A DNA stretch of 41,662 nucleotides from UBA1422 sp041752735 (GTDB lineage: Bacteria > Bacillota > Clostridia > Peptostreptococcales > Anaerovoracaceae): contig JBGSVW010000001.1 in the NCBI GenBank assembly GCA_041752735.1, positions 1-41,662 of the forward strand. Direction: 5' to 3'. This document shows, piece after piece, positions 8,979 through 17,614 of the stretch (the first letter of the stretch is position 1; each line of letters starts with the position of its first letter). Position numbers and translations under genes: made by a program. Under the pieces are notes generated by a model. It did no database searches. It was not told where the DNA came from and saw only the letters and a program-made list of their open reading frames with translations.

Positions 8979-9602
8979 ATGAATTTAAATCACCCCCGGG
9001 ACAAATGGAGTTTTCGCACCCATCTAGCCGGTGCTTTGCTAGGTATTGCAGCTACCATTTCTTTGGTTATCAGCCATTGGGATGGTTTTTTGCCTTATTT
9101 GGTTTTTGGACTTTCTGTCGTGGCTCTTTACAGCTGCAGTGCCATCTATCATTATGTCCAAGGTCCTCCCGAATTGATTCTGAAACTTCGAAAGCTGGAC
9201 CATACGATGATATTTGTCCTGATTGCCGGCACATATACCCCTATTATCACACTGTCTTTTTCACCCACCAAAGCAATGATTTATATGATTATCATGTGGG
9301 GCATCACCCTTTTGGGCACCGTGATGAAGCTGGTCTGGCTACAGGCTCCAAGATGGCTGTATACCTTGCTTTATGTGGCTATGGGATGGGCGGCAGTTGG
9401 TGAAATTCCGACTTTCTTTCGGACTTCCCCGTCACTGGCCATCTGGATAGTGGCCGGAGGTCTTTCTTACACCCTAGGTGCTGTTTTTTATGCATTGAAG
9501 AAACCAAATCCATCTAATGATTTTGGATTTCATGAAATATTCCACGTATTGATTATTGGTGGAACCGCCTGCCACTATGTGGCGATTGCAAATTATCTAT
9601 AA
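8979..9602 (+). CDS. trhA: PAQR/TrhA (hemolysin III) family membrane protein
   Basis: A 207-residue, seven-segment membrane protein of the PAQR/hemolysin III superfamily. Conserved polar and metal-site motifs are seen: an N-terminal HPRDKWS-type entry, SAIYHYV (S-x3-H), the LDHTMIF motif near 70, and HEIFH near the C-terminus. B. subtilis YplQ-type relatives affect membrane fluidity homeostasis; hemolytic activity should not be assumed. AGGAGG lies just before the ATG. It follows argH by 33 bases on the same strand. Confidence 0.88.
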   Translation: MNLNHPRDKWSFRTHLAGALLGIAATISLVISHWDGFLPYLVFGLSVVALYSCSAIYHYVQGPPELILKLRKLDHTMIFVLIAGTYTPIITLSFSPTKAMIYMIIMWGITLLGTVMKLVWLQAPRWLYTLLYVAMGWAAVGEIPTFFRTSPSLAIWIVAGGLSYTLGAVFYALKKPNPSNDFGFHEIFHVLIIGGTACHYVAIANYL

Positions 9603-9645
9603 TGAATATTTCCTAAAGAAGTTGCCCTGATTGGGAGGTGATACG

Positions 9646-10344
9646 ATGCATCTGATGAATTTTCCCGATTTTATGTATGAATTGAATATCTACTCCATCT
9701 GCACACGGATTCTACTTGCGATTTTGCTGGGAGGAATCATTGGGCTAGAGCGTGGTGCCACAAGGCATGCGGCTGGGTTCCGCACCCATATACTTGTCTG
9801 CATGGGCGCAGCCCTTGCAATGCTGACCAATCAGTTTATTTACGATACCTTCTCCACTCTTGTGGATCCTGCAAGAATGGGGGCACAGGTCATCACCGGA
9901 GTTGGATTCCTTGGGGTCGGCACCATTTTAGTCACTGCAAACAAGAAAATCAAAGGGTTGACCACAGCAGCAGGTCTATGGGCCTCGGCATGTCTCGGTC
10001 TGGCAGCCGGAATCGGTTTTTACGACGGCGCTATTTTAGGTGGAATCGCCATTTACGTTAGTCTGGCTTTATTGCCAAAGATTGAAAATTTCTTTTATCT
10101 TCGCTCCGGCGTTATCAGTATTTATACGGAAGTCACTGACTTTGATGCCTTCAAAGACTTTATGGAATCTTTGAGGGTGCTTGGCATTACCGTAATTGAG
10201 ACCGATCTCGGGCAGACGAATCCCCTAACGCCCGGTGGGATTGCCTTTGTGCTTTCTCTGAAGCTGCCTCGAGGACGCCGAGCCGCCGAAACAATAGAAA
10301 TCCTTAGTCGACCAGAAACAGTAACATATATTGAGGAGCAATGA
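9646..10344 (+). CDS. MgtC/SapB family membrane protein
   Basis: A 232-residue protein with four or five N-terminal transmembrane segments carrying the MgtC signature (GGIIGLERGATRHAAGFRTH, then GAQVITGVGFLGVGTIL and GLTTAAGLWASACLGLAAG), followed by a cytosolic ACT-like domain from about 155. Members are linked to Mg2+ limitation and ATP synthase control in Salmonella; the role here is unknown. The start is ATG 9646 with GGGAGGTG upstream. A TTG at 9631 in the same frame would place that site inside the gene. Confidence 0.85.
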   Translation: MHLMNFPDFMYELNIYSICTRILLAILLGGIIGLERGATRHAAGFRTHILVCMGAALAMLTNQFIYDTFSTLVDPARMGAQVITGVGFLGVGTILVTANKKIKGLTTAAGLWASACLGLAAGIGFYDGAILGGIAIYVSLALLPKIENFFYLRSGVISIYTEVTDFDAFKDFMESLRVLGITVIETDLGQTNPLTPGGIAFVLSLKLPRGRRAAETIEILSRPETVTYIEEQ

Positions 10345-10345
10345 T

Positions 10346-10948
10346 TTGAAATTACTAGTCATCAGCGATACCCACGGTCATATTGAACGAGCCATAAGGC
10401 TTCTTCCCCTTTTCACAGACTTAGATGCTATTATCCATCTAGGCGATTACCTACGGGATGCTGAACAATTGCAAAAGTATACGGAGGTTCAAGTTATTGC
10501 TGTTGGTGGAAACGGTGATGGTGTTTTCTCAAAGACCGAGGCCATAAAAACCATTGATTCCCCTTTTGGAACCATTGTAATAACCCATGGCCATCTGCAC
10601 AGCGTAAGAAAAGGAATTGATCGCTTGATTTACCAGGCAGCGGAATGTGAAGCAAAAGCAGTGCTGTTCGGTCACACTCATACACCTTTTTATGGAGTTT
10701 TTGAAGGCGTTTCTTTGGTGAATCCCGGGAGTCTGTCTTTTCCAAGTCAACACAATCAAGGGACTTATGCTGTTTTGACTATTGATGAGTCCGGCATCAG
10801 TTGCGCCTTGGTAAACTATCAGGACCCACCGATTCCTATTTCAAAAGATGACCCTCCTTCTGAAGAACAACAGCGGATAAATCCACATAAAAAAACAGAA
10901 ACCGGTGGATTCCTACGCGATATACTAAACAATAGCGACCGCTTTTAA
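10346..10948 (+). CDS. YfcE/MJ0936-family metallophosphoesterase, TTG start
   Basis: Calcineurin-like phosphodiesterase with the full metal-site set: SDTHGH (7-12), HLGDYLRD, GGNGD in place of GNCD, ITHGH and FGHTHTP, ending NPGSLSFP. Relatives hydrolyse artificial phosphodiesters and their natural substrate is unclear. The start is a TTG at 10346 with AGGAG seven bases upstream; it follows the MgtC-like stop by one base and no ATG is available. About 35 residues after the catalytic domain form a Pro/Lys-rich tail. The gene ends inside the terminator hairpin. Confidence 0.85.
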   Translation: MKLLVISDTHGHIERAIRLLPLFTDLDAIIHLGDYLRDAEQLQKYTEVQVIAVGGNGDGVFSKTEAIKTIDSPFGTIVITHGHLHSVRKGIDRLIYQAAECEAKAVLFGHTHTPFYGVFEGVSLVNPGSLSFPSQHNQGTYAVLTIDESGISCALVNYQDPPIPISKDDPPSEEQQRINPHKKTETGGFLRDILNNSDRF

Positions 10949-10968
10949 CGGTCGCTATTCTTATTTTA
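10931..10968 (+). terminator. Rho-independent terminator of the argG-yfcE unit
   Basis: A perfect 11-bp stem (10931-10941 with 10949-10959) and a seven-base loop that contains the stop codon of the phosphoesterase gene, then a T-rich run. It closes the plus-strand unit. Confidence 0.85.
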
Positions 10969-10999
10969 TTCCATGTTTTCATTCTGGTTTCAGTGTTGA

Positions 11000-11419
11000 T
11001 TAAATGTCTTTTGCCGTCAGCACCTTGATGCCATTGGCTTCAAGAATCTTTCCTGCGTTCTCTGGTTCATCCACTTTGAAAATCAACTCAGCCTGACCAT
11101 CTGCGGACCGAACCAGCGAATAGATATAGTCTACGTTGATACCTTCTTTTGTTAAAAAATCCAATACATGGTGTAAGCCTCCAGGTCCATCCCCGACGCT
11201 GATTCCAAGAACTTTTGTAATGCTAGCGGTAAAGCCCTTATTTTTCAGCGCATCTACTGCACCTTGTGGATCATCAACAATGCATCTCAAAATTCCGAAA
11301 TCTGCAGTGTCAGCAATGCAAATCGCTTTAAGATTAATGTTGTGCTCTTCTAAGGTTCCTGAAAATGCTGATAATCTACCTACTTCATTTTCCAAAAAAA
11401 CAGAAATTTGATCAATCAT
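11000..11419 (-). CDS. tandem ACT-domain protein (amino-acid-binding regulator)
   Basis: A 139-residue protein with two ACT domains (about 1-66 and 70-139): MIDQISVFLENEVGRLSAFSGTL begins the first and a GPGGLHHVLDFL segment begins the second. Such stand-alone ACT proteins are found beside phenylacetate-CoA ligase and IOR genes in anaerobes and may sense an aromatic or branched amino acid. It is the last gene of the operon, 12 bases after paaK. The ligand is inferred from context only. Confidence 0.85.
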   Translation of the reverse strand: MIDQISVFLENEVGRLSAFSGTLEEHNINLKAICIADTADFGILRCIVDDPQGAVDALKNKGFTASITKVLGISVGDGPGGLHHVLDFLTKEGINVDYIYSLVRSADGQAELIFKVDEPENAGKILEANGIKVLTAKDI

Positions 11420-11431
11420 GGCGTTACCTCC

Positions 11432-12742
11432 TTATACGCGTATGGAAAGATTTCTAGTATCTTCCACTCTAACTGCTTTTCCTTCACTTCGGGGCAATGT
11501 TCCTGCATTAAGGAATTTCAAATTACATCCGATGCCAAGTATATTTCGAAGCTCATGATCTACCCGATGTTTCATTTCTTCAACAAAACGGATATTGTCG
11601 ATGGCCAGTCCTTCAGACAATTCTACATGGACCTCAAAAGTGTCGACATTATTTTCTCTACCCACAAATATCTTATAGTTCAAGGTCAGTTCCGGGAACA
11701 TGGCGATGACAGTTTCAATTTGTGATGGGAATACATTTACTCCCTTGATAATCAGCATATCGTCAGATCTGCCCAGTACTCTACTCATACGAACTGTGGT
11801 TCTGCCACAGGAGCAAGGTTCCGGCATGAGAACGCAAATATCACGGGTTCTGTATCGAATCAATGGAATGCCTTCTTTTCCGATGGTGGTAAATACCAAC
11901 TCCCCACGTTGCCCGTAGGGAAGAACTTCTTCCGTATTGGGATCAATAATTTCAGGAATAAAATAATCTTCCATGACATGTAATCCATTTTGGGCCTCAC
12001 AGCCACAGGATACGCCTGGACCCATAATTTCAGACAATCCATAGATATCAAATGCCTTGATGCCCAGTCCCCGTTCAATCTCATCACGCATGCCATCAGT
12101 CCAAGGCTCTGCACCGAATATCCCGGATTTAAGAGAAAGTTCCGAAGGATCAATACCTGCATGGGCAATGGCTTCTGCCATATTCAGTGCATAGGATGGT
12201 GTACAGCACAAAATGGTGCTCTTAAAATCTTTCATCAATAGAATTTGTCTTTGGGTATTGCCACTGCTGATTGGAATGACAGATGCGCCTAAATATTCCG
12301 CTCCACCATGTAGTCCCAAGCCTCCCGTGAATAAGCCATATCCATAGGCGACCTGAACAACCGAAGTTTTATCAGCGCCAGCCATTGTCAAGCTTCTTGC
12401 GATGCACTCTGCCCAGTTTTCAAGATCTTTTTTTGTATACCCCACCACAGTGGGTCTGCCGGTAGTACCGGAGGAGGCATGGATTCGAACAATTTCGCTT
12501 AACGGTGAGGAAAACATGCCATACGGATAATAATCCCTCAGATCGGATTTGTAGGTAAATGGAAGCTGTTTTAGGTCTTCTAGGGACTGTATGTCCCCCG
12601 GCATAATACCTTTTGCCTGCATTTTTTCCCGATATGGTTCAACATTTTGGTAAATCCGTGCTACAGTGCCTTTTAGTTTTTTTAGTTGAATTTGATTCAA
12701 GGTTTCTCTGTCCGCACATTCTGCTGCTTTGTTCCAAATCAT
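11432..12742 (-). CDS. paaK: phenylacetate-CoA ligase (paralogue 1)
   Basis: AMP-forming acyl-CoA synthetase of the PaaK family that activates aryl-acetates with ATP and CoA. The P-loop ASSGTTGRPTVVGYT is near 90-105, and YGLSEIMGPGVSCGC and RGELVFTTIGKEGIPLIRYR follow, with a C-terminal lid domain beginning about residue 330 (GRSDDMLIIKGVNVFPSQIE). At 436 residues it has normal length. It overlaps the iorB stop by four bases. The CXCG-type cysteines (EPCSCGRT) match anaerobic PaaK members. It is a diverged paralogue of the gene at 15041-16351. Confidence 0.92.
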   Translation of the reverse strand: MIWNKAAECADRETLNQIQLKKLKGTVARIYQNVEPYREKMQAKGIMPGDIQSLEDLKQLPFTYKSDLRDYYPYGMFSSPLSEIVRIHASSGTTGRPTVVGYTKKDLENWAECIARSLTMAGADKTSVVQVAYGYGLFTGGLGLHGGAEYLGASVIPISSGNTQRQILLMKDFKSTILCCTPSYALNMAEAIAHAGIDPSELSLKSGIFGAEPWTDGMRDEIERGLGIKAFDIYGLSEIMGPGVSCGCEAQNGLHVMEDYFIPEIIDPNTEEVLPYGQRGELVFTTIGKEGIPLIRYRTRDICVLMPEPCSCGRTTVRMSRVLGRSDDMLIIKGVNVFPSQIETVIAMFPELTLNYKIFVGRENNVDTFEVHVELSEGLAIDNIRFVEEMKHRVDHELRNILGIGCNLKFLNAGTLPRSEGKAVRVEDTRNLSIRV

Positions 12743-13320
12743 TGGTCTACCTCACTACCTAATAAAAAAGCTTTTTTATTCATCTCAATAAATTGTGGTT
12801 TTACATTTTTTTCAATTTGCTGCAGCCACATTTCCTTTGAAAAGGGTAATGCAGTAGATAACGCTCCCATAAGTACCGTATTAACAGCCTTTATATTTCC
12901 GGCCTCAATCGCCAAAGCGTCAGCATCCATAAGGTGTAACTGCTTGATTTTTTGTGTCAGATATCCGGGAATATCCTCCGGATAAGCAACGGTTCCCATA
13001 ATCACCGGCATTGGTTTGAGTTTTCGGTTATTAATAAACAGTTTACCGTTGTTTTTTAGGTAAGGCAACCATCGATATCCTTCCAACAGCTCAAAGGCAA
13101 CCAGAATGTCGGCGCCGCCTTCCTCGATGAGAGGAGAATAAACCGGCACATCACTAATTCGTACGTGAGTGACCACACTGCCACCTCTTTGGGCCATGCC
13201 GTGCACTTCGGCTAGTTTTACATCATATCCGGCATCCATGGCCAAATTCCCTAAAAGAACGCTTGCTAGCAGTGTTCCCTGGCCGCCAACACCGACGATT
13301 AAAATATTCAGCTCTTTCAT
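12739..13320 (-). CDS. iorB: indolepyruvate:ferredoxin oxidoreductase, beta subunit
   Basis: The 193-residue gamma-type domain of 2-oxoacid:ferredoxin oxidoreductases. It carries the NILIVGVGGQGTLLAS nucleotide-like loop at the N-terminus and the family block VHGMAQRGGSVVTHVRI near 50. The start is ATG 13320 (MKELNILIVG) with a four-base overlap with the iorA stop; longer in-frame starts at 13383 lie inside iorA. With IorA it oxidises arylpyruvates (from Trp, Phe, Tyr) to aryl-acetyl-CoA, CO2 and reduced ferredoxin. Confidence 0.94.
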   Translation of the reverse strand: MKELNILIVGVGGQGTLLASVLLGNLAMDAGYDVKLAEVHGMAQRGGSVVTHVRISDVPVYSPLIEEGGADILVAFELLEGYRWLPYLKNNGKLFINNRKLKPMPVIMGTVAYPEDIPGYLTQKIKQLHLMDADALAIEAGNIKAVNTVLMGALSTALPFSKEMWLQQIEKNVKPQFIEMNKKAFLLGSEVDQ

Positions 13321-15044
13321 TTCTGCACCTCCTTGATCGCACCAAAGGGGCACACTTTGACACAAAGGCCACAGCCGACACATCGTTCTGTCATAATCAC
13401 AATATCATCCCCCTGCCTTTCAATTGCCGGGCAACCGATTCGCATACAAGTTTTGCATTTTTTGCATTCAGTCGTAATCTCAAAAGTTCGGTCCGGCTGT
13501 TTGACAATCAACGCACAAGGTCGTTTGGAAATAATGACAGACAACACGTCTTTTTCACATTCTTCAGCGATGGTAGTCTCCATCTCTTTTAAGTCAAAAG
13601 GATCCACTTCCCGGATGCTTTGTGCGCCACATGCAGCCGCCAACCCTGGAATATCAATGATAGGGGCTGATTCTCCCCTGGCATCTTTGCCAGTGGAAGG
13701 GTTATCCTGATGGCCGGTCATACCGGTGATTCTGTTATCCAAAATCAGAACCGTGCCCGGACATTTATTATAGCGCATATTAATCAGTCCGGTGATGCCT
13801 GAATGAAAAAATGTGGAGTCGCCGATGACGGCCACTACATTCTTACCAAAAGACGCACCTCTGGCTTTTTCGAACCCATGTGCCATACTGATGGAAGCGC
13901 CCATGCAAAGACAGGTATCCATGGCGGACGTAGGAGGCAATGAGCCAAGGGTATAGCAACCGATGTCTCCAACTACTGTCTTTTTTAATTTGTTTAACAA
14001 GTAGAAAATAGCCCGGTGGGGGCAACCGGCACACATCAACGGAGGTCGAACCGGTGCGTCTTCCTGTGGCAAATGTGCTGAGACTTGTTTACCAAAGGCT
14101 TTTTTAATACTATTTACTGAATACTCTCCTTGAATGGAAAAGAGATTCTTCCCACTTGCAGCAATACCTGCCGCTCGGATTTGTTCCTCGATGAAGGGTT
14201 GCCCTTCTTCAATGACCACCAATTTGTCTACCTTGGATGCAAATTCGCGAATTAGGGACATGGGAAGTGGAAATACTGTACCAAGCTTCAAAACACTGGC
14301 TTCCGGCAAGGCTTCCTGTGTATATTGATAGCAAATCCCAGAGGTGATGATACCAATGGAAGCATCTCGAAATATCATTTCGTTAACGTAAAATGAGTTA
14401 CTGTCTTCCTCAAAAGCTTTCAGCCGTGCTTCCTGCGCAATGTGGAGTTTTCTTGCCATTGCCGGCATTGCCACATATTTGGTGAAGTCCTTTGTATAAT
14501 CCTTAAGCGGAGCCTCCACAGGATCAGCCAACTCAACCACTCCCCTGGAATGAGAAATCCTTGTGTTGGAACGAATCAACACGGGAGTATCATATTTCTC
14601 ACTGTACTCAAAAGCAAGTTTTACGTAATCCTTACACTCTTGTGCTGATGCAGGCTCCAACATAGGTACACCGGCGCTTCGGGCATAAAACCGTGAATCC
14701 TGTTCATTCTGGCTGGAATGACAACCATTGTCATCAGCAACAATAAAAACAATGCCTCCATTTACTCCTGTGTATGCCACTGTAAAGAAGGGATCCGCTG
14801 CCACGTTCAATCCCACGTGTTTCATGGATGACAATGCACGGGCTCCGGCGATGCCAGCCCCAATCACCACTTCAGCCGCGACCTTCTCATTGGGCGCCCA
14901 CTCCACGTAAATTTCCGGATACTGTACCGCATTTTCAGTAATTTCTGTACTGGGCGTGCCCGGGTAAGACGAAATCACACGAACAGAAGCTTCATGTGCA
15001 CCTCTTGCAAAGGCTTCATTTCCTAACATAATTTGTTTAGTCAT
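13317..15044 (-). CDS. iorA: indolepyruvate:ferredoxin oxidoreductase, alpha subunit
   Basis: A 575-residue TPP-dependent catalytic subunit. The N-terminal pyrimidine-binding half begins LGNEAFARGAHEASVRVISSYPGTPSTE; the TPP pyrophosphate half holds CAGCPHRAIFY, GDIGCYTLGSLPP and GDSTFFHSGITGL. The C-terminus is a two-cluster ferredoxin domain: CX2CX2CX4CP (CKKCKTCMRIGCP) and CX2CX2CX3CP (CVGCGLCVKVCP). It starts inside the last four bases of the upstream paaK, so the genes are translationally coupled. Reduced ferredoxin could feed hydrogen or energy-conserving enzymes not in this window. Confidence 0.96.
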   Translation of the reverse strand: MTKQIMLGNEAFARGAHEASVRVISSYPGTPSTEITENAVQYPEIYVEWAPNEKVAAEVVIGAGIAGARALSSMKHVGLNVAADPFFTVAYTGVNGGIVFIVADDNGCHSSQNEQDSRFYARSAGVPMLEPASAQECKDYVKLAFEYSEKYDTPVLIRSNTRISHSRGVVELADPVEAPLKDYTKDFTKYVAMPAMARKLHIAQEARLKAFEEDSNSFYVNEMIFRDASIGIITSGICYQYTQEALPEASVLKLGTVFPLPMSLIREFASKVDKLVVIEEGQPFIEEQIRAAGIAASGKNLFSIQGEYSVNSIKKAFGKQVSAHLPQEDAPVRPPLMCAGCPHRAIFYLLNKLKKTVVGDIGCYTLGSLPPTSAMDTCLCMGASISMAHGFEKARGASFGKNVVAVIGDSTFFHSGITGLINMRYNKCPGTVLILDNRITGMTGHQDNPSTGKDARGESAPIIDIPGLAAACGAQSIREVDPFDLKEMETTIAEECEKDVLSVIISKRPCALIVKQPDRTFEITTECKKCKTCMRIGCPAIERQGDDIVIMTERCVGCGLCVKVCPFGAIKEVQK

Positions 15045-16351
15045 TCTTTATTCCTCTTGTCAATCACACGTTTGCCTTTGCCTTCAAAACGAGGCAATGT
15101 CCCGGCGGATACCAGGGTCACTTTGGCATCAATGCTCAATATCGTACGTAAGTTATGGGCAATTCTTCCTCGTAGATCATCCAACTTTTTGTAGTCGTCC
15201 AAAAGACCTACATCATTGAATTCAACACGGACTTCAATTTTGTCCATATATCCTTCGCTGTACACAATAATCTCGTAGAATGGTTCAATTTCTTTTGTTG
15301 ACATCACCACGGATTCGATTTGTGACGGAAATACATTGACACCCCGAATTACCAGCATGTCATCCGTCCTGCCTTGGACTTTGGCCATCCGAATGGAAGT
15401 CCGTCCGCACTCACATGGTGTATCATCCAACCAAGTAATGTCCCTGGTTCGATATCGCAACACCGGTGAACCCTCTTTGGTCAGTGATGTGAAAATCATT
15501 TCACCTTTTTCTCCAATTTCCAATGGCTCTAGTGTATCCGGATCAATGATTTCTGGAAGAAAATGATCCTCAGCGATATGCATTCCATTTTGATAGATGC
15601 ATTCTCCTGAAACCCCGGGTCCAATGATTTCTGAAAGACCGTAGTTTTCTGTTGCCAAAATCCCCAATTGCTTTTCAATTTTTGCGCGCATGGCCTCTGT
15701 ATGTCCTTCGCCACCAAACAATGCCAGTCGCAATTTAAGTTTGCTCTTGTCGATACTCCTTTTTTCCATTTCATCTGCCAAGTACAAACCGTAGGATGGG
15801 GTTGAAATCAAAACAGTCGTGGCAAAATCCTCCATGAGCATCAGTTGTCGCTCTGTATTGCCGCTAGACAGTGGCACTACCATAGAACCAACTTTCTCGA
15901 GTCCATAATGAAGCCCAAACCCGCCGGTGAACAGACCATACCCGAATGCAATCTGGGCCACGTCCTCTGGTACAACTCCTGCAGCACAAATGACTCTAGC
16001 CACCACCTCAGACCACATATCAATATCATTCTTAGTATATCCAACGATTTTGGGCTTACCGGTTGTCCCGGAAGATCCGTGGAGTCTGACAATGTCTTTT
16101 CTGTCTACCGCCAGCATCCCAAAAGGATAGTTTTCCTTTAAGTCTTCTGCAGTGGTAAAGGGAATATTTTGTATGTCCTTGAGTGTATTGATATGCGATG
16201 GCTTCAAACCAATGCTGTCAAATTGATTCCGGTAAAACGGAATCCGCTCATAGCATACATTCACGATGTGCTTTAGCCGTTGCAACTGCAGCTCCTGGAT
16301 TTCTTGTCGGCTAGCACATTCAGCTTTTTGATTCCAAATGATGTGTTCCAT
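15041..16351 (-). CDS. paaK: phenylacetate-CoA ligase (paralogue 2), first gene of the ior operon
   Basis: Same family and same length (436) as the gene at 11432-12742 but clearly diverged. The P-loop reads GSSGTTGKPKIVGYT, then YGLSEIIGPGVSGEC, GEKGEMIFTSLTKEGSPVLRYRT, CECGRTSIRMAKVQGRTDDML and the lid RGVNVFPSQIESVV. Start ATG 16351 follows GAGGGAG. Run backwards, PaaK and IOR together can convert arylacetyl-CoA to acid with ATP gain; which way each paralogue works is not visible. A promoter lies upstream. Confidence 0.92.
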   Translation of the reverse strand: MEHIIWNQKAECASRQEIQELQLQRLKHIVNVCYERIPFYRNQFDSIGLKPSHINTLKDIQNIPFTTAEDLKENYPFGMLAVDRKDIVRLHGSSGTTGKPKIVGYTKNDIDMWSEVVARVICAAGVVPEDVAQIAFGYGLFTGGFGLHYGLEKVGSMVVPLSSGNTERQLMLMEDFATTVLISTPSYGLYLADEMEKRSIDKSKLKLRLALFGGEGHTEAMRAKIEKQLGILATENYGLSEIIGPGVSGECIYQNGMHIAEDHFLPEIIDPDTLEPLEIGEKGEMIFTSLTKEGSPVLRYRTRDITWLDDTPCECGRTSIRMAKVQGRTDDMLVIRGVNVFPSQIESVVMSTKEIEPFYEIIVYSEGYMDKIEVRVEFNDVGLLDDYKKLDDLRGRIAHNLRTILSIDAKVTLVSAGTLPRFEGKGKRVIDKRNKE

Positions 16352-16383
16352 ATGACTCCCTCTGTTTCATTTATATTAGAAGT

Positions 16384-16412
16384 ATTTTATCTGATAAAGC
16401 GCTAAATTACAA
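16384..16412 (-). promoter_or_regulatory. promoter of the paaK-iorAB operon
   Basis: Minus-strand TTGTAA (16407-16412) and TAAAAT (16384-16389) with a 17-base spacer, about 30 bases upstream of the first gene. It is divergent from the plus-strand promoter at 16431-16459. Confidence 0.55.
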
Positions 16413-16430
16413 GAATCACCATAGAAGTTA

Positions 16431-16459
16431 TTTACATTTCTTCGAATTCAAGCTATCAT
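16431..16459 (+). promoter_or_regulatory. promoter of the zinc-ribbon membrane gene
   Basis: TTTACA (16431-16436) and TATCAT (16454-16459) with a 17-base spacer, about 33 bases upstream of the ATG at 16492. Confidence 0.5.
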
Positions 16460-16491
16460 GTTTAAATATCGACAAAAGATAGGAGAAAAGA

Positions 16492-16902
16492 ATGGGAAAT
16501 TTTAGAAATTCGCTGGCCAGATTCATGATGGGGCGGTATGGCATGGATCAATTATATATCGGTTTGTTTGTTCTATACATAGTAATCATTTTAATCAATT
16601 CATTCCTCCGGTGGCCACTGTTGGCATATGGGGATAATGTAATACTTTTAGTTATGTTCTTTCGGTTTTTTTCCAGAAACATCTACAAAAGACGTAAGGA
16701 AAATGAGGCATTCTTGAAAATGTTAAGTCCCTTCCGAGGTTCCTTCGGGTATCGTTCCAAGCAATTTCGAGAATTAAGAACTCACGCATATCATAAATGC
16801 CCAAGATGTAAGGCAACTCTGCGTTTTCCAAGAAAAGAGGGAAAGTTCCCGGTCACTTGTCCTCAATGTGGAAATAAGTTCAATATCCGAAATTGGTTCT
16901 AA
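16492..16902 (+). CDS. small membrane protein with C-terminal zinc ribbon
   Basis: A 136-residue protein. Two hydrophobic segments (about 20-40 and 45-62) are followed by a basic stretch (SRNIYKRRKENEAF) and a C-terminal zinc ribbon CPRCKATLRFPRK...CPQCGNKF with two CXXC pairs, near 103-127. AGGAG lies seven bases before the ATG. No family function is recognised. The topology suggests a cytosolic zinc ribbon anchored to the membrane. It is a single-gene unit with its own promoter and terminator between two minus-strand operons. Confidence 0.8.
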   Translation: MGNFRNSLARFMMGRYGMDQLYIGLFVLYIVIILINSFLRWPLLAYGDNVILLVMFFRFFSRNIYKRRKENEAFLKMLSPFRGSFGYRSKQFRELRTHAYHKCPRCKATLRFPRKEGKFPVTCPQCGNKFNIRNWF

Positions 16903-16937
16903 AAAAAGCAGGTGGTTTCAAAGCCACCTGTTTTTGA
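16901..16937. terminator. bidirectional terminator between convergent genes
   Basis: The inverted repeat CAGGTGG/CCACCTG (16909-16915 with 16924-16930) has an A-run before it and a T-run after it, so it can stop transcription from both the zinc-ribbon gene and the minus-strand flavoprotein gene that ends at 16967. Confidence 0.75.
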
Positions 16938-16966
16938 TTTCTTTTTTTTGGATAGAACCCTTCGGC

Positions 16967-17602
16967 TTATCGGATGAAGTTGGTTGCAACTTTTGATTCA
17001 GCATCAGGTTCAGCAATTATACCGTCTCCGTTTTCGATGAGCTGGAGCATCCATGCCATATTTTTTCCTAGTACTCTCATTGTTTGGATACCTTCTGCAT
17101 CCTGCTCTGCATCTCCGGGCATTCGCCCGTAAATGACATCCCAATAATTGGATGAAGCAATTGGCATTTCTGCATAAAGCATATATCGATTCAACTGATC
17201 AATCGTGGCGGTTGCACCGGCTCGACGTACCGCAGAGATGGATGCGCCAACCTTATGACGAAACAATCCTCCATTTGCTGAATGAACATAAAATGCTCGA
17301 TCCAGAAAACTCTTCATAGTGCCATTTAAACCTGCAAAATAAGTAGGAGCCGCAAGGATGATTCCGTCGGCATCCTTCATTTTTGAAATGAAACTGTTGG
17401 TGATATCATCGTTGAATACGCATGCTTCATTCTTGTTCTTATAGCATTTGCCGCAAGCAATGCAACCTCTAACAGGTTCGATTCCAATATTTAGTATCTC
17501 AACTTCAATACCTGCGTCAGTCAGTTCTTTTGCTGCCACTGAAATTCCATAGGCAGTATTCCCGTTATTCTTTGGGCTTCCGTTAATTGCGACTACTTTC
17601 AT
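16967..17602 (-). CDS. flavodoxin-fold NAD(P)H-dependent oxidoreductase, probable iron-sulfur flavoprotein
   Basis: A 211-residue FMN-binding flavodoxin-like protein. The FMN phosphate loop is INGSPKNNGNTA (6-17) and the flavin loop is AAPTYFAGLNGTMKSFLDR. Between them a cysteine group CX2CX2CX7C (CIACGKCYKNKNEAC, about 48-62) resembles the cluster motif of archaeal/clostridial Isf proteins, which pass electrons from ferredoxin. It is the last gene on the minus strand after the Tad locus, 12 bases from the coiled-coil gene, but a role in pilus biology is not evident. Confidence 0.82.
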   Translation of the reverse strand: MKVVAINGSPKNNGNTAYGISVAAKELTDAGIEVEILNIGIEPVRGCIACGKCYKNKNEACVFNDDITNSFISKMKDADGIILAAPTYFAGLNGTMKSFLDRAFYVHSANGGLFRHKVGASISAVRRAGATATIDQLNRYMLYAEMPIASSNYWDVIYGRMPGDAEQDAEGIQTMRVLGKNMAWMLQLIENGDGIIAEPDAESKVATNFIR

Positions 17603-17614
17603 TTTGCACCTCTT

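Noticed and set aside
8957..9403. 148-codon frame overlapping trhA in another frame
   Set aside because: The TrhA frame has the conserved PAQR motifs and its own AGGAGG site; this frame has neither.
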